From Anthoceros angustus (taxonomy: Eukaryota; Streptophyta; Anthocerotopsida; Anthocerotales; Anthocerotaceae), in the NCBI GenBank assembly GCA_010909165.1, contig MU008214.1, forward strand, positions 186,001 to 250,000: DNA of 64,000 nucleotides, read 5' to 3'. Position numbers and translations under genes: made by a program. This document shows, one piece after another, positions 52,965 to 64,000 of the stretch. The stretch's first letter is position 1; each line of letters opens with the position of its first letter. Below the pieces are notes generated by a model that searched no databases, was not told the origin of the DNA, and was given only the letters and a program-made list of their open reading frames with translations.

Positions 52965-55900
52965 CTACTCCTCTGCCAGGGCACGGACTCTCCGCACTTG
53001 GATGTGATGTGTCGACTCCGACCTCCATATGGGCTTCTTGCCGCTCTGCACCAGAGCTACCTCCTCGCCCTCCTTCACCATTCCTTGCTTCTGCTCACGC
53101 CACCGCATCACAGTTGACCACCCACCACCACCCAATCATGCCAAACGACCAGCAGCAGCAGCAGCAGCAGCAGTACGATCAAACCAGCTAGGTACCTGGA
53201 GGATAGCCAGTGCTGCTGAGAAGGTGTCCTCCGCATCTTCCGAGAAATCCATGTACACTGCTCTCACCCCTTGATACAAGGCCAGTCTTTGCTGCACCCT
53301 CTCCCTGCAAATGCAAGCCCCACATTTCTCAGACTTGACTCACTCCCTTTCGCAGCACCAGCACCACACCAGCAACAACCACAACACCGTCACCACCGCT
53401 GGCAACCTAGCTAGCTCCCTACTGGTTTGTGAAGGCAAAGATGGTGCCCGCCGGTCGGTAGTGGCTCAGAAGCATCGCCATGAATCCGCTACGTGTGAAC
53501 ACCAATATCGACGTGCCCAGTGTGTTTGACATCATCGTTGCGTGGAAAGCAAACATCTCACTCATATGGTTCTGCAACACAATTTCCCACCTCATGATCG
53601 ACGCACACGCACACATATACTCGACATCCATGTCACCACAAAACCTCAGCCTTGACCCAGCTGCGTCACAATCTAACCTTGAAGGCACGCCCCAAATTGG
53701 CAGGGCGCTGCTCTTCTGGCATAGTTGCTTCTGTTCGCAAGGCAACTGTATGCATCACTTTTACCGCTTTCAGTGGGTACCTGAACACACAACCAGTGCT
53801 CACTTTCATCACCTCACACCCCTCCAACCGTTGCTTCACCTCCACACAACTTGCCTGCAACTGCTACAACAAGAAAATCTTACTTGCCATGAGCTGTCTC
53901 CCCAGACAGCATGATTGCATCTGCCCCTTCTCGGACAGCAATGGCAATATCTGAAACCTCTGCTCTTGTTGGCGTTGGGTGATTGATCATGCTCTCCAAC
54001 ATGTTTGTTGCTACGATCACGGGCTTTCCCATGCTCCTGCATACTCTTATTATCTCGCCCTGCACACAATTTAGACGACATCTCAAGGGTGGACAGAGTA
54101 TGTATCATATCACAAAAGTACAAACGACGCCCAGGTTTCAACTTAAGCATCCAACCACCCTCACAACTCTGACCAACACACAAATGAGCCACCTGCAGAA
54201 GAGGAACTTCTTCTACTGGTAGTTCTGCTCCAAGATCACCGCGAGCAACCATCGCCTAACAAGAACACGAGACACATGTGTCAACACCCTGACAGAAAGC
54301 CACATGCACCTGCATCTTACGAGTCACAAAAACCCACAAAGAGCTACGAAGCTACAATTCTTGAAAACGAATACCCCATCTGAGGCGTCCAGGATCCCGT
54401 TGAGATTGGGAATGGAATCCGCACTCTCAATCTTCACGATGACATTGATGTCTGCTGAACAGCCTGTGGCATTCAGAGCTCTACTGAGAATTAGCACCTC
54501 CATGAGGACATCATGAGACAAGGGCCTCAAAGCCTGAAGGACATGCAGTTCCTCAAACACTACCCATACATCACTGGTGGAGGATGCATAAGCCAGACAT
54601 ACCCTTCAGATAATCCTTTAACTCCTTCACAACCTGGGCATCTTTCACAAAAGAGAGGGCATAATAATCCACCTTGTTTTCAACACCAAACTTGATATCT
54701 TCCCAATCTTTGTCTGTCCCACCATTCCAAGTACAGAAAAGTTAGCTAGTGATAATTCCAATCTAAACCTGGACCAGCACTACCGTTCTCCTAGGCTTCA
54801 TTGCTTGTGTATCAGTGGCATGTCATCACCCACCTGTAAGTGAAGGCAGTGTAGCACTCTTTCCACGAACGTTGAGGTGCCTGCGAGACTTCAATTCCCC
54901 ACCATCCACAACCTCACACAGGACTGAGTCTTCCGTTTTTGACTTCACCACCAGGGACATCATACCACCTGCAGATTTAAGGAAATTGGATGCCGCCACG
55001 GAAAGTACATTGTATGCAGCAAGTGATCAATCATCCACTCTCCAGGCTGACAGTCAATATAGGCTTCCAGCAGGAAAATATGTGCCCCGCCATCATTCTC
55101 ATGACACGTACCATCTACAAGCAGCTCATCTCCCGTCTCCACATCGGTGACAAAGTCATCATAGTTCACACTAACACACGTGTCAGTCCCAACCCCACGT
55201 TTGATCGTGAAAGTGAACTCCTGCCCCTTGGCAAGTTGGATAGGCTGAGGCAGATCGCCGCTTCGAACTTCAGGGCCCTAAACACGGCAACGCAGTCCCA
55301 TCAGTTTCACATAAGGCTCTTAGATCACTCTCACCTCTGTGTAGTTCAGCCACCAGGAAAGAAAGAAGCACAGAAACGGGCAGCCAGTGGCAACCTCACC
55401 TTCGTGTCCAGCATGATTGCGATGACGTTGGCTCCAGCTTGCGCATTGAAGTCACGAACAAGGTCTATTACCTTCTTGTGTGACGCATGGTCACCATGAG
55501 ACATGTTTAGACGTGCAACGTTCATCCCAGCATCAGCGAGCTTCGCAATCATTTCGGGAGTGTTGGACGATGGACCAATTGTGCACACAATTTTCGTTTT
55601 CCGCTGAAAACTGGGTTTAATCCACATGCTGGACAGACCTCGCTCAGCGAGAAATTGCTCCAAAGATAGAGGCTGGCCCTGCACAATAAAGCACACTTGA
55701 GGCTGAGGCTGACCGAGAACAAAGGAAAGCAAATGACTTGCGGGCGAATTCCCTACAGCACATGTAGGTGAGAGCACTTACTTGAAGGTCATCAGAAGGA
55801 AAGGTGAGAGGAAAGCTTTTCGTGACATCGTCGGGCGTGACAGGCACAAGCTGAGGCTCGTCCCTTGCAATTCTTCGGGGCCGTAAACTGGTGGCTCGAA

Positions 55901-56099
55901 TTTCACAATCTCCCCGCACACACTGGGGGCGACCCTGTTGACTGAGAACAGGCAGACGACCCTGAGGCCTGAGTCCACGAAAATGCACAAAATGGGCAGT
56001 TTCATCGGAAACAAGGTGAGAGGTGGATGCCGAGCTGCTGCAGCACTGAAGGGACGCTGCCGCTACTGCGGCCGCAGAGGAGAGCAGAGCTGTAGCCAT
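52965..56099 (-). CDS. Plastidial pyruvate kinase, beta-subunit type, twelve exons
   Basis: Converts phosphoenolpyruvate and ADP to pyruvate and ATP in plastids, feeding fatty-acid synthesis. Exons (high to low): 56099-55782, 55678-55400, 55277-55112, 54968-54834, 54713-54603, 54463-54375, 54255-54193, 54059-53884, 53780-53678, 53571-53423, 53304-53196, 53090-52965; all GT-AG and in frame, 607 residues. The first about 90 residues ([20 protein letters not shown]) look like a transit peptide. Visible: [81 protein letters not shown] (catalytic Lys/Glu), [59 protein letters not shown] and a C-terminal [14 protein letters not shown]. These blocks are those of plant PKp-beta, not PKp-alpha. A (CAG)8 run lies in the last intron at 53152-53174. 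Confidence 0.95.
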
Positions 56100-56344
56100 G
56101 GCCGAAGAAGCACGCTTCCAGTCAGCTCCCGAGTTGTAACCCCCTTACACAGCCGGTGGAGGAGTAGAGGTAGTTGAGGAGCGGCGCAAGGGCTCCGATT
56201 AGGAAAGCGAGGACAAGCGGACGGAAATTCCTTTCCTGGGAACGGCAACGACAATGGCAAGCATGTGAGATTGTTCCGAGAATATCTATGTCGAGTACCT
56301 GGCCCGATTCCGGCCGGGCAACTGCGGAAAAACATCTAGGTATT

Positions 56345-57828
56345 AAAAATGTAACTAAAACCGCTGTATAACATGGGTTTTAGTTACTTTATGAAAACAA
56401 ACGTTATTGTCAGATTTCACAACAGGGCTTTAATACATTTACAACAAGGGGCTTTGAGATCGCCGTTGGTATGAGGTGACATGGTTTTTGTTGTACATTC
56501 ATGGCCTCCTATGTATTCCTAGGAAAAGGGAGCTACGACAGCCCCCAGTCCGAGTAAGAAGGGCCCATGAATGTGTAGGCTAGCATAGAATATGTTTTCT
56601 CCCAGCGTTCTACAACACTGTATTCACTGGCTGCTGGGTGTTGTGCAAAAATGTGCCCAGAGTTACTAACTGTGTGTTATCTTGTGCTTGCAAACTGATG
56701 CTCAACGTGAAAGCTTCTTCGTCTTTGCCCTTTCGTCGCAGACACCAAGTCGTGGAGCCGCTAACCATAGGAAGTCATTGAAATTGTTGCATGTACACAC
56801 TTGTGTTGTGGAAGCTGTTACTTAGTTGTGTTATCGTAGTTGAAAAGAAACCAACATTATGACTAGCCTCTAAAAACTGTAATGCGATGTGAAACCATGA
56901 CCTTATAATGAGTGTGGCGTAGAAATATCTATCTCCTCATACCAAACAGATGTTCAACAACTAGTACCCTCGGCGGGACATGTCTCTAATAGCAGGCTGT
57001 GTGTGTTTATTGTGAACATTGCCTTGAGCAAGCACCTCTCGCACCCCTTGGGTATCACACGTTTCCAAACCAACAATCCTTAATAACTGTCTTTTTGGAT
57101 AAGGTGAAAGATGGAGGAGAATCCAACGATCGGCTTCTCCCCCAAAATGAAGATAAGCGTTGGGGAAGTTTTTCTTTAAGCAAGCTTAATATGGTGTATT
57201 GTGAGAGCGGAGGGAGTTCACTATTTGAATCTTGGGGCAGCAAGGTACTAGATGTGTTTGAACTCCATCCTCTTTTGCATGCACGATGTGTAGCATGTTT
57301 TTGGAGCTTCCTTATGGAAACTTCTCTTGTTGAGAGGAAACTTGAGACAGGATAGTGTCGCAAGTGATGGTTGTACGTGTATAGGAGTGTGACAACCTCA
57401 CGGTTGCGTATATGTGTGTTTGTAGGAGCTTTTCTGTTTTTGCTACATAGCAAAAAGATAAAAGCTCCTACAAATACACGTCACAGACCCTATGCACCAC
57501 ACCCAAGACGATGTAAAGACAACTTGTGGATTCTAATCTTCCATCACCACATCACATATGATCCCGCCCACTTTTTTTAAATGCGACTAGCATATATCTG
57601 CAACTAGTCTATGCAGGTAAATCAAGGTTTAATCTAGGTTCTTTACACCATCTATATTGAGCCTGATTTCTTAACGTAAGGGTGATATCACACTATAAAT
57701 ATAACATTTGATGTAACGTTTGAGAGGCCCCGACCCTCGAGCCTTGTAACATTGGCCTTGAAAATGCAACATGACAAGGCTAACATGTTACAAATGGCCA
57801 TAACATGGCCTCAAGCTTTCTAATAGTG
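56345..57828. mobile_element. CACTA-like DNA-transposon remnant
   Basis: The right end read on the minus strand is CACTATTAGAAAGCTTGAGG, close to a CACTA terminus. Near both ends occur TGTAACTAAAACC, ATGTTACAAATGG and TTACAACAAGG-type subterminal words. An internal 118-codon plus-strand frame (56999-57355) was not recognised. The left border is estimated from word content only. Confidence 0.4.
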
Positions 57829-57829
57829 G

Positions 57830-58420
57830 TGGAATATGGTTGAAGGTTTATTTGGCTATGACTCGAGTGTTTTTTGGCAGTGTCATTGTTAATTGGGAAA
57901 GTTAGTTTAAAGAGATGACCCTAGATTGTCTCGAGCTGGGAAACGTTTCAACACCTAAGTTAGATTTTGTTATATGGGCAGTTAAATATTTTTTTGAGGA
58001 GTAAAATATGGAAGTCTCAATTTGAGACACACGACCATTTCAGGGGTTAATTATCACCCAAGTTTCATGGTCTAATTGGTCATCACATTAGTCAAAACAT
58101 AATGGAGGCCTCAAGTTCAAGTATAATACAGCCATATTTTGTGCATACATATAGAAAAAGGTGTGGTGTAATAATATACAATTTTTCCTTTTCCTCTTGT
58201 AGAATACAACTTCATAGGATTGGCTAGATTTTATAATCTCATGAAATGGAATGGACATTGGTTGCGCTAGTAATTTTTTTATTGTACTATTTAACCCATT
58301 TCCATTACTGCCCAGGTCTCATTGTTACAATAACCTATACCGAGTTAGGTGCATAAAACATCTATGATTTATTAATAATTATTATAGAAAAATTATTTGG
58401 GGATATTAGGGTGCAGCGTT
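57830..58420. other. AT-rich interval, nothing recognised
   Basis: Stops are frequent in all frames; no repeats or motifs beyond AT-richness. Confidence 0.4.
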
Positions 58421-58422
58421 CG

Positions 58423-58935
58423 TTTGAGAGACCCGTTCCATGCTGTGATTTCCAGTCTCAATTTTTCAGCTGATGCGTAACCAGTGTGACATGATGTTAG
58501 TGAAGGGATGGTGGCAGGGTGGGATCACGTGTACAGCCGCAAGCATATCTTGTACTTGCAGAGCATTGCAAGGTCAGGCCAAGACCGCTCCAATACTATG
58601 ATTTCCTCTCAAATTTTTCAGGTGCGTAACTAGCTAGTGTGATTTGATATTAGAAGGCGATAGTAGCATAGGTGTCTCGTACATGTACAATCGCAAGTAG
58701 TTGCAAGGTCGCCAAGACTCATTCCATCCATTTTTATCTCAAATTTTCAGCTGATGCGTAACCAGACTATGATGTGAAGTTAGGGAAGGCGATGGAAGAA
58801 TGGAGAAGTTTCATGTACATGTATAGCTGCAAGGTGAGGCCAAGTCCCATTCCATGCTGTGATTTTCTACCTCAAAATTTTATTTGATGCGTGACCACAC
58901 TGTGATGTGACATTAGAGAAGGCGATGCTAGTAGG
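58423..58935. repeat. Degenerate tandem repeat of 120-155 bases, four units
   Basis: Each unit contains CATTCCATGCTGTGATTT, then TCTCAA(A)TTTTCAGCTGATGC, GTAACCAG.-TGTGATGTGA and GTTAG.GAAGGCGATGG, and often a GTACATGTA...GCAAG segment. Starts are near 58423, 58580, 58722 and 58842. No coding role. Confidence 0.65.
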
Positions 58936-59320
58936 GCAGGGTGTTGGGTGAATAAGGAGTGACAAGGCCAGTGAACGGTAGGAGGGATGTGTTTAGAGGG
59001 CCAGATCCTGGTGTTGTAGCACAAAGAAGGGCGAGTGTACTGTCACTAGCAAGTAACAGACATGTGTTGAGTGTGGACAGTGAAAACAACGCAAGGGAGT
59101 GGAAGAGGCGGGTGGCAGAGGGAGGATAGGAGTGGAGCAACCAATAGCAGCCATGATCGAGGCAGGGGCAAAAAGGCGCGTAACAGACATAAGGCAGTTG
59201 TCTAGGGGGAGAGAGGAGGGAGGACTTGGAGCCAAACAACCCCACGCCGGCGCATAGCAAACATGGGTCCGCGTAGCACAAACTCGTAGGCACAAAAGGC
59301 ACTGAGTGCTCAAGGACAAA
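58936..59320. other. Unsupported minus-strand frames
   Basis: Two overlapping minus-strand frames of 124 and 148 codons have Cys/Leu/Pro-rich composition without motifs. I do not consider them genes. Confidence 0.3.
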
Positions 59321-59329
59321 CTAGTAAAC

Positions 59330-59540
59330 GTATCGTGGACGTGTACATACGGTGTATAAAGTATGTACGTTATCCGTGTGACGTATATACTTATTTTACA
59401 TAAAATAGAATATGACCGTATATCACAGGAAATTATCATATAGTATATGTTACCATGAACAATACGTGTATTTTACAAAGAATATATTCGTACATGTATT
59501 TATATATATGTATATTCATACGAGTATCGGTGGGAACTAC
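59330..59540. repeat. AT-rich segment with TACGTA/GTATAC palindromic words
   Basis: Alternating pyrimidine-purine words (GTACATACGGTGTATAAAG, ACGTATATAC, TTCGTACATG, ATATATATGTATATTC) form many short palindromes over about 200 bases. No gene or origin function can be claimed. Confidence 0.45.
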
Positions 59541-59611
59541 TAAGTAAAACTAAGTATTCTATAGGGTAATAGTAGTAAAAAGAGGAAGGTAGATGGGAGG
59601 AGGTTCGGTAC

Positions 59612-59889
59612 CAAGCCTGCAAAACTGTAACAAGAGACGATGTAACACTTTGGTTGTTGCAATTATATTGAAATTTTGAGAGGGGACACAAACCACCTCT
59701 CACTACATTGCAACATAATTGCAACAAGACTATATTTATGTAACAAGGTGGAGGGTTGGTTTCCAAACCTAACTATAACAAGGGGTCCCAAAAATGTAAC
59801 AAGACCCCAAGATTTTAACATAATTGCAACAAAAGGGGGTCCAAATCTTAACATAAAGTGTAACATGACTGCCCTTTTCTAGTAGGGAT
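59612..59889. mobile_element. Small CACTA-like element inserted in a LINE
   Basis: About 280 bases rich in TGTAACAAG and TTGCAACA words. The right end on the minus strand is CCCTACTAGAAAAGGGC, one base from the CACTACTAGAAAA terminus. Immediately beyond it (59890 onward) stands LINE coding sequence cut off after FSLRADI, at the point where other LINE copies continue with FFIRGDQD. Confidence 0.5.
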
Positions 59890-61284
59890 ATCAGCCCTGA
59901 GAGAAAAGTTGTTGAGCAGAGTATACGAGCGCTCCCTATATGGCAAGAACCCAATCTCCTTCGCCATCAAGAAGTAAATGACGTCGTAGATGAAGTCATA
60001 CTTATCGATGCACTGCTCGCCAAAGGGGCAACGAGCCAGTTGGGTCCCAGAGTCGTCGAAGGGGGCTTCACAGCTACTGGACAAGAGAGAGTGGGCCACA
60101 GGTTGGACCAAACCCAAGCAGAATCTCATCACGGTAGAAAAAGAAGCCAGTGCGATTCAGAACGCTTGGATGCGAGGTTGGGCTAAAACCCGAGAACCTG
60201 CTCCCTTCCCCGAGCAAGAGCGGAGGTGAGCTCGGGTGAGTCGGAGGATGGAGGAATCCAAGAGAAGGGTTAGCTGCGCCTTCTCATACTGCTTCTCATG
60301 GAGGGAGGCTTGAAGCCCACGCAACCCAACCTCGGAGAACGAGGAAAAGTGAGGCATGATAGCCTTGGCGTTGGAGAATAAAGATCCCTTAGCCAACCTC
60401 AAGGACACTTATAGAGGGAAGGCCCCCTTCTCAACGCCCGAGTCGAAGGCCTCCAAGATGCAGGAATTCCTGATTAAAAAACGGGAAGCCGGGATGGGGG
60501 CAAAGAGGGCCCAACTTCCTAGAAAGGCTGTCGACGTAGAGGCCTATGTGGCCAACAGACCCCTGCCTCCAAAAGCAACAGGTAGAGATGCATGGCGCTA
60601 CGCAAGATCCTCAGAGGCGCACTCGAAGGTGCCAAAATTGATTATGTCACCTAGTGCCTACATGACCTATTTGTCAAAATCCTTCATGCTAGAGAGGAAA
60701 GCTGAAGAGGGGGCCACTGTACATAGAAGATACTTCGGCCGATGCATGAAGCAGGCAGAAAGGATGGCGAAATGCCACCTGTGGGTCCGCCAGTTGAGAA
60801 AGATCCCCAATATGCGCCGAGTCCTCCTTAAATTCTTGCATGGAGGCTAGGGGCCCCCCGGGATGCCTAAAACCCCAAGACCCTTCGGAGAAGAAAAATC
60901 ACCCTGTAGACAATAGAGAGAGGGTATAACACGTGTAAGGGACCATACTCGACACTTCAAGAGGGACCATACTCGACACTTCAAGATCTTAACTTTCAGA
61001 TCGAGGCGAGAGACCTTCAAGTAGTGAAGTTGAAAAGCCTCTTTGATCTTGGCTCCCAGCCCAAGGTCAAGGAGGCTGCCTCTTCAGTCTCGGAATGTCT
61101 GTATCCGTCTGTGGGCCATAGTGAAGAGGCCCCTGCCTCATGCCTATCGCCGTGTCGAGCATGGAAACCCCGTCCCGTGAGGGCCCGAGGTGATAATAGA
61201 GGTTGGAGGGAGACCCATAGAATGAGTGCACAAAAGGAATAAAATCGGCCAACTGCCCGCAAGCATCCTTGAGCTTTTCAAAGA

Positions 61285-61395
61285 TGAACATGATAATTTT
61301 TGAAGGGGGTGAATAATCTCGAAGGGGGTTTTCCGCAAATAATCTCTGAAGGGGGTTTTCCGCAAATAATCAAGGGGGTTTTGATGGGCCCTAAA
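61285..61395. repeat. Short tandem repeat AAGGGGGTTTTCCGCAAATA
   Basis: TCTCGAAGGGGGTTTTCCGC plus AAATAA is repeated two and a half times with one shortened unit, inside the LINE copy. It lies just upstream (LINE sense) of the reverse-transcriptase core. Confidence 0.65.
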
Positions 61396-61974
61396 AGCTT
61401 TTGAAGGCATTGCGGAAAAAATCTCAAAAAAGGGTGTCACCCAAGAAAGTTACTACTTTCCATCCAAAGAATGTTTGTGTCGAATGGTGGTCGAAACTCG
61501 AACCTAGGGAATAATGCAAAGTAGGAGCGGTGAGGAAGGCTGCCTCGCCGAAAGGACGATCAGAACTCGCTTTGGGAGGAAAATGTGGTTTTGTTATGAC
61601 ACCATAAAAGCCACTTTATGTGTATTTCTAACACAAGAATATCAAGAACGGACTTACAATATTAACTCAAACCCCGAAAACGAGATTTCGCTTCACTCAT
61701 CCCGTAGTTCAATCCTTCGTCATCACTTGTCCATTTTCCTGCATTGTCATCACTATCTTCACACTTTGACTCGCAGTTGTATAAAGCCACGCAACTCGCA
61801 GAGCTTATCCCTTATCGCTTTTTGTCCACCACATACGATGTTTAGGAGTAATTCTACACTGAATCGACCAGATGTTGGCTCGATTTCAGACGGCATTTGC
61901 TTCTAAGGTTAGCCTTCATTCCAAGGTTGCTTCTAAGGTTAGCATACTGAATTTTCGATGGAAGTGCCACGTAC

Positions 61975-62290
61975 AAGGGGTGCGTGGAAGGGAGGGCTAG
62001 AATGGGCACGCGGAGGGAGGGCGCCGGCCGGCCGGTGCCCTCCATTCGAGCTCCACCCGTCGAGCATACGGCTGGTGGTGCGCGTAGGGAGGGCGCGGCC
62101 AGGTGGTGTAGAGGAGGGCGCCGGCCGCCGGCCGCCGCCCCACGCCGCACCACCAGCCGTGATGCCCCACGGGTGGCCAGGGAGGGCGCCGTCAAGCCCC
62201 CGCCAGGCGCCAAGACCACTGCTTGCCCACCCAACGGAGTTCATAGAGAGGGCGCGGCCGGCCGCCTCCCCAAAGACATGCCCTGCCCTA
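61975..62290. repeat. GC-rich GGAGGGCGCCGGCCGG repeat block
   Basis: At least four GGGAGGGCGC(C)GGCC words with palindromic GGCCGGCCGG cores and GTGGTG spacers. Composition and the GGGAGGGCGCGGC word relate it to 9535-9645 and 13230-13745. It interrupts the LINE copy. Open frames through it on both strands are compositional. Confidence 0.6.
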
Positions 62291-62699
62291 GCATATATCC
62301 TATCGCGGCCTAGTAAGAGGCACCTTCTGAGATGCGCCTTCGCGGAGTTCAGTCGAACCCGATCCACGTGAGTGGAGTCCAACTTAGACCTTGGTGCACC
62401 CCTACCCTCATCTTACAGGGCTTCCCAATCCCCCGCCTGGAAGCGATGGAGACGGGAGGCAACCTCCCAGTGGCTAGAAAAGCTGCCCCGGGAGCGACGA
62501 AGACTCCACTGAGGGAGAAAAAGGAACAAGGCCCAAGTAGCCTCGTCCTGGGGATTTTGTGCAAGGTGCTCCAAGGGAAGCCGGTAGGCAAGAACACGAT
62601 ATCTTGTGAAGGGGGTTAATATCCGAACCCCCTTCCGCGAAATGAAAACCCCCTTAGCACAATTCACACGTCCTAAATACGCTGCTTTGGCTCTTTTTA

Positions 62700-62955
62700 A
62701 AAGCAGACGACCATGTTCCAACGAGTAGGAATTGAGAAAATTTTATCGCACAACAAAGACATGAAAGCAGTGCGGGCGCGGCCGGCGCCTTTTCATTGAT
62801 TCTTTGGAACATGGGAAATCAAGACATCAATTGCCTCAATGCAACGGGTCCATAAGTGATTGGGAACTAAGCAAAGCAGCAGATGCACAGTACATGAGAT
62901 CACTAAGCCTACTCCCTACGGCTAACTTGGGACTCGTCCGGTAGAGCAAACTCGA
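62700..62955. other. Spacer between LINE and methyltransferase relic
   Basis: About 250 bases without recognised features; frames are short. Confidence 0.35.
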
Positions 62956-62960
62956 ATCCA

Positions 62961-63900
62961 TCACAATAGCGATTTGAATCGCTCCACTTCCTCTTCATCG
63001 GCCGCTCTCCCCAAGGCCCTAGTGTCTTCGTTTAGTCTTGTGTCGTCGTCGTCAGGGGTCGTGGAAGGCTGCCAAACGCTATCCAAGGATTGCTGTCCCT
63101 CTGTCAAAAGTGCTCCAGTTTTGGTCTTCAGCCGCCTTGCGTTTAAGGAAACAACCTGAGCTTGCAGGGAGTCCTTCTCGCTGATACACACCTCCTTTGC
63201 CCAGAATTGCGCAAGTCCTCTGCGGTGGGCGTCAAATGTCAGTTCTTCTTCAGCATCAGGCAGAACCTCATGCCCAGAAATCCTTTGTGCAATATATCCT
63301 GCACACCTCAAGTCGGCTTCTATAGCAATACAATTCGTCGCATAGTAGAGCCGCCAAGAACGTTGTCCCACTCCCGAGCATACATCCAAAACCCAATCCC
63401 CTCTCTCGAGAAGGTTCGGATAAGTTCATCATAAGGCCCAGAGGCCTCGGTATGGGCAAACCACCGACTTGTCGTGGGACATGTACACTGCTTTCTTCAC
63501 AACCGTATCGTGAGCGATCACGACCTCCCATTGTTGAAAGTGCCGTGCATGGCATTGGGCATCATTGGAACTCTATCCCTGTGAACCCATCTTTCATTCC
63601 CCAACCCATGTGACATATTCCACGGTTTGAACCCACCCTGTCATTGTTCATGTTGGTCTTGTCCCATACAAATGAGACCAAGCCCCTTTCTTGCACCACC
63701 TTCGCATGGACTCCACGGTGTGAGCCTCCTCCACACCATGCATGACAATCATTCTCAACTCATCGGAAGTTGTTTTCTGCAAAGCTCGCAAAAGGTGTCC
63801 ATCATCCGCTTGTCAACACGTTTGTCCAAGGGCCCAATTTGAAACCCCTTGGAGCGTCCATCACCATAAGTGTGTCTTGGCGTCCTCTCGAATCCACGCA
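62961..63900 (-). pseudogene. DNA N4/N6-methyltransferase-like gene, copy 2
   Basis: Read leftwards: TLMVMDAPRGFKLGPWTN (about 63875-63820), TSDELRMIVMHGVEEAHTV, VSFVWDKTNMNND (partly in another frame), VVKKAVYMSHDK, then GLGFG, SGTTFLAALLCDE and, in the next frame, NCIAIEADLRCAGYIAQRIS, LTFDAHRRGLAQFWAKEVCI to stop at 62961. About 75-80 percent alike copy 1 by eye. MDAPRGF occupies the place of the catalytic (D/N/S)PP(Y/W) motif, so the second Pro and the aromatic residue are replaced. Motif I is split by two compensating one-base shifts. The N-terminal part may extend past the window end. It is opposite in orientation to copy 1. Confidence 0.6.
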
Positions 63901-64000
63901 TGTCCGCCAAATCTCGGCTTTCCACTTGGTATGCACTTGTTTATCCGAGGAGGGCACATCGAACACCTCCCCCCTCCTCAAGGTCCTTGTCCGCTAAAGC

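Larger units (their letters stand above)
59890..62620 (-). pseudogene. LINE copy, reverse transcriptase and downstream region
   Basis: Read leftwards: RLPLEHLAQNPQDEATWALF, QAGDWEAL at 62600-62415; then, after an unrelated GC-rich stretch, LKDACGQLADFIPFVHSFYG, SPSNLYYHLGPSRDGVSML and MRQG (61290-61140, reverse-transcriptase core); later SLRLAKGSLFSNAKAIM, LRGLQASLHEKQYEKAQLTL and APFDDSGTQLARCPFGEQ, DFIYDVIYFLMAKEIGFLPY, RERSYTLLNNFSLRAD ending at 59890. The same blocks appear in the fragments at 23-24 kb and 41-43 kb, so the order of domains in the family can be read across copies. Frameshifts are numerous. Confidence 0.55.

Noticed and set aside
53836-54252. 138-codon minus-strand frame within pyruvate kinase
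   Set aside because: It begins with a real exon but runs through an intron and changes frame in the next exon; the spliced model explains all motifs.
58928-59439. Minus-strand frames of 124 and 148 codons
   Set aside because: Cys/Leu/Pro-rich sequence without motifs, splice sites or recognised homology, next to a degenerate tandem repeat.
60356-60850. 164-codon plus-strand frame
   Set aside because: It is antisense to the LINE region that encodes SLRLAKGSLFSN and following blocks on the minus strand; no motif supports it.
1-64000. tRNA or rRNA genes
   Set aside because: Scanning for TTCGANNC-type T-loops with acceptor pairing and for rRNA core words gave no convincing candidate; weak tRNA genes could have been missed by eye.

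Overview
The window is nuclear DNA of a land plant. It carries a plastid-targeted pyruvate kinase beta subunit, a plant cytochrome P450 of the CYP85-clan type, a secreted polyphenol oxidase, a GH1 beta-glucosidase fragment and an FPF1-like gene. All have spliceosomal introns except the single-exon FPF1 gene. The secreted rather than plastidic polyphenol oxidase, a LINE family unlike the usual plant L1/RTE types, and bacterial-type DNA methyltransferase relics suggest a seedless plant (bryophyte or lycophyte). This is an inference; no species can be named. No rRNA, tRNA, CRISPR array or organelle segment was recognised.

Layout. 1-7.1 kb: a decayed element with a transposase-like frame (1.5-3.2 kb) between two complementary low-complexity blocks. 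7.4-11.1 kb: minus-strand relics of another mobile-element protein, cut by GC-rich tandem repeats. 12.3-15.7 kb: a decayed multi-exon element gene with DUF7869-like motifs and a minisatellite-filled intron. 16.7-17.2 kb: AT-rich minisatellite. 17.6-18.6 kb: DNA N4/N6-methyltransferase-like pseudogene, whose 3' end is joined to a 1.9-kb tandem duplication containing Copia LTR and gag sequence (18.5-22.3 kb). 22.5-24.45 kb: an LTR and two oppositely oriented LINE pieces. 24.3-26.2 kb: three tandem-repeat blocks. 26.4-36 kb is the gene-rich part: intact P450 (+), an unrecognised gene (-), intact polyphenol oxidase (+), and a truncated GH1 beta-glucosidase (+). 35.5-39.6 kb: 2.05-kb tandem duplication carrying the GH1 3' exons. 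39.65-44 kb: partly triplicated array with LINE 3' ends. 44.4-46.3 kb: internally deleted Copia element with LTRs, target-site duplication and primer-binding site. 46.5-50.2 kb: small DNA-transposon remnants, short tandem repeats and two orphan exons. 51.6-56.1 kb: FPF1-like gene and plastid pyruvate kinase, both intact and both on the minus strand. 56.3-62.6 kb: DNA-transposon remnants and a second LINE (-). 62.9-64 kb: second methyltransferase-like pseudogene (-).

At least four genes look intact or nearly so: P450, polyphenol oxidase, FPF1-like and pyruvate kinase. P450, polyphenol oxidase and a glucosidase relic lie within 10 kb and could be the remains of a specialised-metabolism neighbourhood, but the glucosidase is broken. 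Most of the rest is mobile elements and their decay products. Duplicated segments differ mainly by clustered small indels, so some apparent frameshifts may be sequence errors rather than true decay.
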